This document shows positions 1 to 6,374 of a stretch of 10,231 nucleotides of DNA, piece by piece; within the stretch, counting starts at the first letter, position 1; every line of letters starts with the position of its first letter. The notes below the pieces were generated by a model. That model had not been told where the DNA came from. It made no database searches and saw only the letters and a program-made list of their open reading frames with translations. The stretch is from an uncultured Caryophanales bacterium (GTDB lineage: Bacteria; Bacillota_I; Bacilli_A; RFN20; CAG-288). The stretch covers positions 1 to 10,231 of the forward strand of contig CAJMBK010000013.1 in the NCBI GenBank assembly GCA_905211645.1, in the 5' to 3' direction. Position numbers and translations under genes: made by a program.

Positions 1-2
1 AA

Positions 3-38
3 AAGTGTACATTCTTATCTTGAAGATTTTGTACACTT
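3..38. terminator. Terminator-like hairpin at left edge
   Basis: AAGTGTAC (3-10) pairs perfectly with GTACACTT (31-38). Inside, TCTT (13-16) can pair with AAGA (23-26), giving a long two-part stem. Read on the minus strand the stem runs into TTTT at the window edge. Read on the plus strand it is followed by only a weak T tract. It probably ends a gene lying outside the window to the left, or a convergent pair there. The flanking gene is not visible, so the direction is unsettled. Confidence 0.4.
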
Positions 39-96
39 AGATTTTAAAATTAATAACCCCCTTATGTAAATTTTATATCCGTGATTAACACCTTAA

Positions 97-249
97 AATG
101 CTGTTAAAACTTGCAAAAATATATCTAAAAGAGTTAAAAAATACTTTGAGAATTATTTTATGCTAAATAAAAAAACGCTTTCAAGAATTGGCGAAATTAA
201 TGACCTTATAAAAACGATTGTTGAAAATAAAGCCACTCCAATGGAATAA
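97..249 (+). pseudogene. Short open frame, possible 3' gene remnant
   Basis: This frame is open from just after a TAA at 94-96 to the TAA at 247-249, about 50 codons. The only ATG is at 160, which would give a 29-residue peptide beginning MLNKKTLSRIG and ending ENKATPME. Its composition (alternating Ile/Leu with Lys/Glu) looks like a real helical protein tail rather than random AT-rich DNA. There is no convincing Shine-Dalgarno sequence before 160. I do not recognise the family. It could be a 3' remnant of a lost gene, a genuine micro-ORF or chance. A remnant would fit the gene-poor stretch before the nuclease gene. Confidence 0.2.
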
Positions 250-298
250 CTATGCTTTTCAATAATCGATTTTAAAGAAAGATGTTAGTCAATGAATT

Positions 299-307
299 TG
301 ATACAAT
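299..307 (+). promoter_or_regulatory. Extended -10 promoter of the nuclease gene
   Basis: TGATACAAT at 299-307 is an extended -10 element (TGn followed by TACAAT). No good -35 box lies 16-18 bases upstream, which is tolerated at extended -10 promoters. The predicted start near 314 leaves a short leader containing the ACGAGGA ribosome-binding site (316-322) before the ATG at 330. Confidence 0.45.
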
Positions 308-329
308 GTTTTAGTACGAGGAATGTGTT

Positions 330-2246
330 ATGAAGCAAAAAGAAGTTGATGTTTTGAAATTATTCAGAAGGAAAAAAATTAGATTGTCTAGTGCAAAAAT
401 AAAAGAGAAGCTGAGAGTTAAAGACCCATCTGGAACAATCCGTGATTTAGTATATTTTGGATATTTAATCAAAAACGATGATGGAACATTTTCTAAAAGT
501 CAGAAGAAATATAATGAATCAGATAGAAAAACTAAAAAATATGTTGAGAATCATGAAATAGTTCTAAATAAAATTTTTACTGGCTCTTTTTTGTCTCATA
601 ATCTTGGGCATGAATTGATCAACTTTCTTAAAGACAGTAACGACCAAAGATATGTTTATTTAAACCCTTGGGGAGAAAGAGGGGATAAAGCGGCCAAAAC
701 AACTAAATATGCTTTTCACATCATAGAGTCTTCTTTGAGAAACGAAAAAGGAATATATGAACTTGTCGCAGTTTCTGAGATTGATCGTACTGCCGAAGTT
801 TGTTATGACGAGAATAGGAAAATTGAAAAACAGAATAGCCCAGTCTATGCTGGTCATTCTTTTGTGGACATTTTTTATTGCGGTGCTGATTCTGATAAAG
901 CGCACGTCTACACATACAAAGCATCCAAATTTCTAAAACCAAAAGATGGTCTAAGAATATTTATAAAGGTTCATAGGCCTAAGGCATCAATATCTATGGA
1001 CAATCAAAGTAACGTTACTATTACTTTGATGTGCAACCCTCAACATAGCATTTGTTACGCTGATTCAACAGGAAAAGTAACATATGATTCTGATGAAAAT
1101 GAATTAACCGATTTAGATGTTTTATATAAGTTGATTAACGATAATGGTTATCTTGTTGAAAGCTCTGAAAATGTTGAAATTGCCAATTTAGATGATGAAC
1201 AATGTTTTGCGGTTATTAGTGACAGAACAAAATTAGAAGACTCAACATCTAACCAAATATCCTATTTTTTGGAAAGAGATTCTAATTTGATTTATGTCTT
1301 TCTTCATGATTTTTTAGATATTAAAACCGTAACTCGCAAAGAGAAGTTTGCTATTGTTAGAGAAAAAGAAAAGGGTATTGATTTGCTATTTGTTAGTGAT
1401 CGCCATGTTGTGGTGGTTGAAAACAAGATCGATTCTGACATTAATGGAGTGACTCAATCTTTAAATAGCAATGAAAAGAAAAATTCACAACTTAGCAAGT
1501 ATTATAACCACATAATAACTAGTGCAAAATATTCAACAATACCAAACAAGCATTTCTTTGTTCTTGCTCCTAAGTACAACACAATTACTCAAGAAGAGTT
1601 AAACAATGATTATGAATGCGGAAGCAAATATAAATTAAAATCCTATAATGAATTATTTGATTCGATTAAAGATGTTCCATATCGACCATTAGGGCAGGAT
1701 GCAAGTGAACTTGGTAGGTTCTTATATGAACAATTTTTGAAAGGAATTGAATACATTAGCTGGTCAAAAGCAAAACAACACGAGAGAACAGCTTATATTA
1801 GATTGAAACAACGAATCAAAGAATTGGAAGCAGGATCTAATACTGAATGGGAAAAAGAAGTAAAAACACTGACAACATTTTTTGATCATCTTGATGGATT
1901 TTATAATCATATATTGGAAGAATTTGATGGTGACGTTCAAGAAGAATCACTTGAAAGGTTACAAGAATTTATCGACTTTGCAATGCAAAGAGCAGAAATA
2001 CATTTTATTTGTGCTTTAAAAAATAATGGTAAATGGCCCGATTCACTTATTGGTCTTATTTTCTCGATGGGCAAATTTGCTGGAGGTGCAATTGAGTGTA
2101 AAAAACAGGAGGCTGCTCAGAAAACGGTCACTGATTGTATTTCAAAAATATGGTCATCTACTTGGGATAGTTTCGAACATCTAGATGATATTATTGAAGG
2201 TTATTTTGATTACGATATCGATTATATTTTTTGCTGCGATTTATAG
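330..2246 (+). CDS. Winged-helix-like / PD-(D/E)XK nuclease domain protein
   Basis: A 638-residue soluble protein with no signal peptide or membrane segment. Residues 1-60 look like a winged helix (helix-rich start, then a short FGYLIKNDDGTFS wing). Residues 75-215 form an uncharacterised alpha/beta region with GHELINF (94-100), a YVYLNPWG strand (108-115) and YKASKFLKP (196-204), perhaps PUA/EVE-like. Residues 300-450 carry nuclease motifs: D351, then E364-N-K366 at the end of a hydrophobic strand, then QLSKY (387-391), matching the D, ExK and QxxxY pattern of the PDDEXK_4-type superfamily. Residues 480-638 are mostly helical. The start is fixed by ACGAGGA seven bases before the ATG; the stop is TAG. 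It stands alone between its own promoter and terminators, with no methyltransferase or helicase partner in the window. A defence or restriction-like role acting on DNA is inference; the nuclease fold is fairly secure and the middle domain is a guess. Confidence 0.75.
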   Translation: MKQKEVDVLKLFRRKKIRLSSAKIKEKLRVKDPSGTIRDLVYFGYLIKNDDGTFSKSQKKYNESDRKTKKYVENHEIVLNKIFTGSFLSHNLGHELINFLKDSNDQRYVYLNPWGERGDKAAKTTKYAFHIIESSLRNEKGIYELVAVSEIDRTAEVCYDENRKIEKQNSPVYAGHSFVDIFYCGADSDKAHVYTYKASKFLKPKDGLRIFIKVHRPKASISMDNQSNVTITLMCNPQHSICYADSTGKVTYDSDENELTDLDVLYKLINDNGYLVESSENVEIANLDDEQCFAVISDRTKLEDSTSNQISYFLERDSNLIYVFLHDFLDIKTVTRKEKFAIVREKEKGIDLLFVSDRHVVVVENKIDSDINGVTQSLNSNEKKNSQLSKYYNHIITSAKYSTIPNKHFFVLAPKYNTITQEELNNDYECGSKYKLKSYNELFDSIKDVPYRPLGQDASELGRFLYEQFLKGIEYISWSKAKQHERTAYIRLKQRIKELEAGSNTEWEKEVKTLTTFFDHLDGFYNHILEEFDGDVQEESLERLQEFIDFAMQRAEIHFICALKNNGKWPDSLIGLIFSMGKFAGGAIECKKQEAAQKTVTDCISKIWSSTWDSFEHLDDIIEGYFDYDIDYIFCCDL

Positions 2247-2308
2247 TTATTTGTGTAAAAAATAAATGGCTTTGGACAATCTGATTTTTATTTAGGCTTA
2301 CGCCGTGT

Positions 2309-2361
2309 AAAACGCATAATGGTGTGCTTTGCATTAAAAGTGTAGTATTTAGGCGTTTTTT
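2309..2361 (+). terminator. Possible first terminator after the nuclease gene
   Basis: AAAACGC (2309-2315) pairs with GCGTTTT (2353-2359), and the T tract runs to 2361. The loop is long but contains a second stem, TAATG with CATTA. It lies about 60 bases after the nuclease stop codon. The long loop makes it weaker than the hairpin at 2396. Confidence 0.4.
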
Positions 2362-2395
2362 GGAAATAAATCTTATAAACGCTTTAAAACAACAT

Positions 2396-2443
2396 AAAAC
2401 TACGGTTAAATCCTTGCTGGATTAGTCGTAGGTTTTCTTTTTT
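2396..2443 (+). terminator. Rho-independent terminator
   Basis: AAAAC-TACG (2396-2404) pairs with CGTA-GGTTTT (2427-2436), with one bulged G. An inner stem AATCC (2409-2413) pairs with GGATT (2419-2423) across the loop TTGCT. The hairpin is followed by C and six Ts (2438-2443). It closes the nuclease transcription unit and insulates the ATPase promoter downstream. The rest of the intergenic region up to about 2570 shows only AT-rich sequence and a small TCAC-TTTT-GTGA inverted repeat (2526-2537) of unknown meaning. Confidence 0.6.
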
Positions 2444-2572
2444 ATAAATAATGCGATTATTTTTAGTTTTATGACTATTTATATTTAGTAATAAGCCTTT
2501 TTACATCTTCCTTCATAAATTGTCATCACTTTTGTGACACCAAAATTTAAGCTAAAAAATTTATCCAATCTA

Positions 2573-2601
2573 TTGACAATAACTTTTGATAATATTAACA
2601 T
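2573..2601 (+). promoter_or_regulatory. Sigma-70-type promoter of the metal ATPase
   Basis: A consensus -35 box TTGACA lies at 2573-2578. Seventeen bases later TAACAT (2596-2601) matches four of six positions of the -10 consensus. Transcription would begin near 2608, inside the operator-like repeat at 2600-2619, so a bound repressor would block the promoter. Confidence 0.6.
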
Positions 2602-2619
2602 ATGAACAGTTATTAATAT
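2600..2619 (+). promoter_or_regulatory. ArsR/SmtB-type metal-sensor operator
   Basis: ATATGAACA-GT-TATTAATAT is an imperfect inverted repeat. It closely resembles the 12-2-12 operator half-sites of the SmtB/ZiaR/CzrA metalloregulators (ATATGAACA-nn-TATTCATAT), differing at one base of the right arm. It overlaps the predicted -10 box and transcription start and ends 21 bases before the ATPase ATG. By analogy, an ArsR-family repressor would leave this site when Zn, Cd or Pb binds. No such regulator gene lies in the window, so it would act from elsewhere. Confidence 0.6.
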
Positions 2620-2640
2620 TTGAATAGCGAGGTGATTTAT

Positions 2641-4629
2641 ATGGCTTGTCATTGTCACGATCATGGATGTTCAACTCATGAACATCATCATGATGAACAT
2701 GAAGAAAAATTTGAAAAAGTAATGAAAGTAATAAACTGGATTAGAATTCCTCTAGCAGTCGTTCTAGTTGTTGCTTATTACATTTTACATTTAGGATTTC
2801 CATCTTTGATGGAATCAAATCAAAACCTTGAAACTTCAATGTTTGTTTTATTAACAGTGATGTACATATTCATGGTCTTTGATTTAGTTTATGATATCGT
2901 CAAAGGAATTATAAAAGGTAAATTTAGCTACGAAGGTTTCTTGATGTTTATCGCTACAGTAGGTGCCTATGTAATCGGTGCTTATGAAGAATCAATTCTT
3001 GTCTTAGTCTTCTATAGAATTGGTGAAATTCTTGAAGATTACGCAACTGATAAAGCTAGAAAGAGTGTTAAAAGTTTAATTAATAATATTCCTTTAGTTG
3101 CTCATGTTTACTCTGAAGGTGCTTATATAGATAAGAAACCTGAAGATGTAAAAATTGATGAAATTATTGAAGTTAAACCTGGTGAGAAATTAGCTTTAGA
3201 TGGAGTAGTCATCAAAGGTCATTCCTCATTGGATATGTCCTCATTAAATGGTGAATCAATCCCTCAAGATGTTAAAATCGGTTCTCCTGTTTACTCTGGT
3301 TCAGTTAATACAACATCTTCAATTTGGGTTAAAGTTACTAAAGAATATAAGAATTCAACTTTAACTAACATCATGAATTTAGTTGAATCAGAACAAGCAA
3401 AAAAGAGTAAATCAGAGAATTTCATCACAAAATTTGCAAAGATTTACACTCCAACAGTTGTTCTCTTAGCAGTTTTATATTTCTTCATTCCTTTTGCAAT
3501 CAAAGGATTTGTATGGGAAGGGTACGGAGAAAATTACTTTAAAGGTGCTTTGAATTTACTCTTTATCTCCTGTCCATGTTCATTAGTTATTTCTGTTCCA
3601 TTAACTTACTTTGCTTACATCGGCAAAGCAAGTAGATTAGGCATCCTTATTAAAGGTAGTATCAATATCGAAAGTTTATCTAAATCAGATACATTTGTGT
3701 TTGATAAAACAGGTACATTAACCAAAGGTGATTTCATCCTTTTAGGCGATTACAACAAAGAGAATATGATGATTGCTAAGTCTTTAGAAATGAAGACTAA
3801 TCATCCAATTTCTAAAGCTTTCATCAAACATGAAGATGTTGATACCTACATGGTAGATAGTTTTGAAATTGTCCAAGGTCAAGGTGTAAAAGGTTTTATT
3901 CAAGGCAAAGAATATTTTATTGGCAACTTATCTTATATAAGAGAAAATGGTATTGTAATTGAAGAGAAAGATACACCTTATAAGGTTTTATATCTTGCTA
4001 ACATAACAGAAAAGAAAGCTTTAGATGCTTTCTTAGTTGCAGATGAAGTTAAGGTTGAGGCTGAGAAAGCAATCGCTGCGTTAAAGAAGGAAGGAGTTAG
4101 AAAGACTTCAATCCTTTCAGGCGATAACTCAGTTATTGTTGATCACGTTAAAAACGAAATCAAAATCGATGAAGCAAAAGGCGATTTATTCCCTCAAGAG
4201 AAACTTGAAAGACTCAATGATTTCAAGTATGAAAATAAAAAGAAACATCTAATCACATATGTTGGTGATGGTATTAATGATTCACCTTCATTACTTGCTT
4301 CAGATGTTGGTATCGCAATGGGTGGATTAGGTTCTGACGCAGCCAAAGAAGCTGCAGGAATTGTAATTTTAAATGATAACTTACTTTCTGTTAGTGAAGT
4401 TAAAAGACTTTCTAAGAAAGCTATGACTGTTATATTTGAGAATATCTCTGCAATTTTACTTGTTAAATTTGCAGTTATGATTCTTACTTTACCAGTATTT
4501 GACTTTGCAACAAATGATTGGTGGATGCTTGTTTCTATTGCAAGTGATGTTGGATTATTAATACTTGCAATTCTAAATTCAATCAGAGGATTATTCTATA
4601 AGCCCGCATATATAATACAGAATAAATAA
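2641..4629 (+). CDS. P1B-type heavy-metal (Zn/Cd/Pb) exporting ATPase
   Basis: A 662-residue membrane pump that hydrolyses ATP to expel soft divalent metals. The start at 2641 is chosen because GAGGTGAT (2629-2636) lies just upstream; an in-frame TTG at 2620 sits before that ribosome-binding site. The metal site CPC is at 311-313 in the sixth of eight apparent membrane helices. Other signatures are N203-G-E-S in the actuator domain, phosphorylated D355 in DKTGTLT, H388-P389 in the nucleotide domain, GDGIND (542-547), and SDVG (635-638) in the last helix. CPC followed by SVP, IGKAS and a DxG-type last helix fit the P1B-2 Zn/Cd/Pb subgroup. There is no HMA domain; residues 1-20 instead hold three Cys and eight His, a likely metal-binding tail. 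The NGES variant replaces the usual TGES. The gene is monocistronic, with an ArsR-type operator upstream and a strong terminator downstream. Metal choice among Zn, Cd and Pb cannot be settled here. Confidence 0.9.
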   Translation: MACHCHDHGCSTHEHHHDEHEEKFEKVMKVINWIRIPLAVVLVVAYYILHLGFPSLMESNQNLETSMFVLLTVMYIFMVFDLVYDIVKGIIKGKFSYEGFLMFIATVGAYVIGAYEESILVLVFYRIGEILEDYATDKARKSVKSLINNIPLVAHVYSEGAYIDKKPEDVKIDEIIEVKPGEKLALDGVVIKGHSSLDMSSLNGESIPQDVKIGSPVYSGSVNTTSSIWVKVTKEYKNSTLTNIMNLVESEQAKKSKSENFITKFAKIYTPTVVLLAVLYFFIPFAIKGFVWEGYGENYFKGALNLLFISCPCSLVISVPLTYFAYIGKASRLGILIKGSINIESLSKSDTFVFDKTGTLTKGDFILLGDYNKENMMIAKSLEMKTNHPISKAFIKHEDVDTYMVDSFEIVQGQGVKGFIQGKEYFIGNLSYIRENGIVIEEKDTPYKVLYLANITEKKALDAFLVADEVKVEAEKAIAALKKEGVRKTSILSGDNSVIVDHVKNEIKIDEAKGDLFPQEKLERLNDFKYENKKKHLITYVGDGINDSPSLLASDVGIAMGGLGSDAAKEAAGIVILNDNLLSVSEVKRLSKKAMTVIFENISAILLVKFAVMILTLPVFDFATNDWWMLVSIASDVGLLILAILNSIRGLFYKPAYIIQNK

Positions 4630-4641
4630 CCTTCATTTATC

Positions 4642-4695
4642 AAAGTGTATGACTTAAGTGAAACTTAGTTTCATTATGTTCATACACTTTTTCTT
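4642..4695 (+). terminator. Rho-independent terminator of the metal ATPase gene
   Basis: AAAGTGTATGA (4642-4652) pairs perfectly with TCATACACTTT (4680-4690). Above a small internal loop, AGTGAAAC (4657-4664) pairs with GTTTCATT (4668-4675) around the loop TTA. The T tract continues to about 4695. The hairpin starts 12 bases after the ATPase stop codon. Its outer arms resemble those of the hairpin at 3-38. Confidence 0.8.
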
Positions 4696-4716
4696 GAGAT
4701 AGTCTATTTTATTGTG

Positions 4717-4738
4717 TGTTTTACCTATAGGTAAAACA
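4717..4738. promoter_or_regulatory. Perfect 22-bp palindrome, probable operator
   Basis: Two exact half-sites, TGTTTTACCTA and TAGGTAAAACA, meet without a spacer. The site replaces a recognisable -35 box upstream of the TATAAT at 4757. Its centre lies about 41 bases before the predicted start of transcription, the spacing used by class II activators. It is probably bound by a dimeric regulator of the wzz-like gene. The regulator family is unknown, and repression is equally possible. Confidence 0.55.
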
Positions 4739-4756
4739 TTAAAAGTTTGTTTTTTA

Positions 4757-4762
4757 TATAAT
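4757..4762 (+). promoter_or_regulatory. -10 box of the wzz-like gene
   Basis: A perfect TATAAT lies 24 bases before the ATG. The sequence 16-18 bases upstream has no resemblance to TTGACA and overlaps the end of the palindrome at 4717-4738. The promoter may therefore depend on a bound activator. The leader of about 18 bases contains a good Shine-Dalgarno sequence. Confidence 0.55.
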
Positions 4763-4786
4763 GAGTTTGCTTTAAGGAAGTGAGCT

Positions 4787-6331
4787 ATGAAAGATAATAA
4801 GAAAGAAACCAATCAAGTGTATTCTGTAGTTGAAGAAGATATTGTTATCGACAAGAATCGCTTAACTTGGAATAGATTTGTTGATCATTGTTTAAGATAT
4901 AAATATTGGATTGCAGGATTTTCAATTCTAGGTTTGATTGCAGGATTTTTCGGCACAGATTTAATTATTAACGATAATAGAATGAGATTTTCTTCTTCAT
5001 TCACTTTAACAATCAATAATCCTGATAAAACTACAGAAATCCCTGGCCAAAGTGCATTTAATTTCTACGATTTAATCTCTAAAGAGAACATATTAAAACT
5101 CAACGATAATATCAGTGAAAATGATGTTGAATTAGATTTAGATAAGATTATTTCCGAAGGTGATATTACTATTCAAGAATATGTTAATAGTAATAATGAA
5201 AAAGTTCCTTACAGCTATACAATTAGTGGTAAATCATCGGCATTTAATTCCGATGATGAAATTGAAATCTTCTTGAATAGATTACTTTCTGAGGAGGTTT
5301 CAAATATTTTCTCAAGTTCAGACAATGAAGTTAGTTCAGATATAGTTAGTTATAACGATACTTTAATAAATCTTTATAAAGCAGAAAATGCATTTTATGG
5401 TGCTTATAGAATTATTGAAACTAACATCGACAAGTCAATTACTCTTTCCACAAACAATAAGACTGTAGGAGATTACTTAAATTCAATTCAGAGTGAGTTT
5501 TTATTTCAAAAGCAGCAATTTGTTAATCCTGTAATGTTTACTTACGTTACAAGTAATGCATCTAAAGAATTAAGTAATTTGTTAAATACCTATTATTTAG
5601 GTGATTCAACGAAATCAGAAAACTTTGCTTTCGTTGAAAAGGAAAGTGAAAATATAGATAAGTTTATAGCAGATACTAATGCAAAACTTGATACTCTTAA
5701 ATATCAAAAAGAAATAGCAGAAACTGAAAAGACAAATTTGAATGAACAATTGAATAGTGTTACTGCTGATGAAGCAACTTCCGAATCCATTCTTTATATT
5801 GTTAAAGCAATTAAAGATTGTGATGATAAAATCGCATCTTATGACTTACAGATTAATTTTTACGAAGCTCAAATTACTAATATTTCAAGGGCCAAAGAAA
5901 GCGAAAATATCGCTGAAAATGCTGATTACTACAAAAATAAAGCAAACTTTACAACCAATTTAGAAAATTACATCACTAAACTTAATCAAGCAAATGAAGT
6001 TATGAGTTCTGTTATGAGTGAACTTGCCTTAAATGATTCCTTTATCAATTATTTGAAATCAAGTGTTTATGAAATAGATGGAGGAATTAATCCTTTAATT
6101 GGGATGGTAGGTGGCTTTGTTGCTTTCTTTGTTCTTTCTGCTGTAGTTGCAGGAATTGTCGGACAATACAAATTAAGGCACGTTACTAACAAAGTTGATG
6201 ACAATAAGCTTCCATTTAAAGAGGAACCTCTTGAAGAAGTCTTAACTCTTCAAGATAAGAATCAAAAGGTAATTGAATCTGAAGAAGAAAAATCTGAAGA
6301 TTTTGACCCAAATAAACCGATGTTTAAATAA
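4787..6331 (+). CDS. Wzz/YveK-like polysaccharide co-polymerase
   Basis: A 514-residue membrane protein with the layout of polysaccharide co-polymerases that set the chain length of Wzy-made glycans. It has a cytoplasmic tail (1-40), a first membrane helix (about 41-63, WIAGFSILGLIAGFF), a large external region (64-430) and a second helix (about 436-460, LIGMVGGFVAFFVLSAVVAG). An acidic cytoplasmic tail with no ATP-binding motifs follows. Residues 285-420 are rich in Glu, Lys and Asn heptad-like helices and probably form the coiled coil. There is no attached tyrosine kinase and no tyrosine-rich tail, so kinase control would need a separate protein. AAGGAAGTGA (4774-4783) sets the start. Assignment rests on topology, on its short FSSSFTLTINN segment after helix 1, and on neighbouring polysaccharide genes; sequence similarity to Wzz is low by eye. 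Another two-helix coiled-coil envelope protein is the main alternative. Confidence 0.65.
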   Translation: MKDNKKETNQVYSVVEEDIVIDKNRLTWNRFVDHCLRYKYWIAGFSILGLIAGFFGTDLIINDNRMRFSSSFTLTINNPDKTTEIPGQSAFNFYDLISKENILKLNDNISENDVELDLDKIISEGDITIQEYVNSNNEKVPYSYTISGKSSAFNSDDEIEIFLNRLLSEEVSNIFSSSDNEVSSDIVSYNDTLINLYKAENAFYGAYRIIETNIDKSITLSTNNKTVGDYLNSIQSEFLFQKQQFVNPVMFTYVTSNASKELSNLLNTYYLGDSTKSENFAFVEKESENIDKFIADTNAKLDTLKYQKEIAETEKTNLNEQLNSVTADEATSESILYIVKAIKDCDDKIASYDLQINFYEAQITNISRAKESENIAENADYYKNKANFTTNLENYITKLNQANEVMSSVMSELALNDSFINYLKSSVYEIDGGINPLIGMVGGFVAFFVLSAVVAGIVGQYKLRHVTNKVDDNKLPFKEEPLEEVLTLQDKNQKVIESEEEKSEDFDPNKPMFK

Positions 6332-6337
6332 AAATTA

Positions 6338-6374
6338 GGATATGAATCTAAACACAGCAGATTCATATCCTTTT
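6338..6374. terminator. Bidirectional terminator between convergent genes
   Basis: GGATATGAATCT (6338-6349) pairs without mismatch with AGATTCATATCC (6359-6370) around the nine-base loop AAACACAGC. TTTT follows on the plus strand, and a T-rich tract (TAATTTTT) follows on the minus strand. It fills the 41-base gap between the stop codons of the wzz-like gene and the sugar transferase gene, so it can end both transcripts. Confidence 0.85.

Noticed and set aside
660..942. Overlapping antisense open frames inside the nuclease gene
   Set aside because: They lie wholly within a gene with strong nuclease motifs, have no ribosome-binding site, and their translations look like reverse-frame products of AT-rich coding DNA.
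2526..2537. TCAC-TTTT-GTGA repeat as a CRP/FNR-type site
   Set aside because: The half-sites are in the opposite orientation and spacing to TGTGA-N6-TCACA, and the repeat is too short to stand alone.
2620..2640. TTG as start of the metal ATPase
   Set aside because: The Shine-Dalgarno GAGGTGAT lies inside this extension and directly serves the ATG at 2641. The extra seven residues also overlap the operator.
5757..5963. Second-frame open reading frame inside the wzz-like gene
   Set aside because: It is fully embedded in the coiled-coil coding region, its translation is low-complexity Leu/Lys/Ile, and it lacks a ribosome-binding site.
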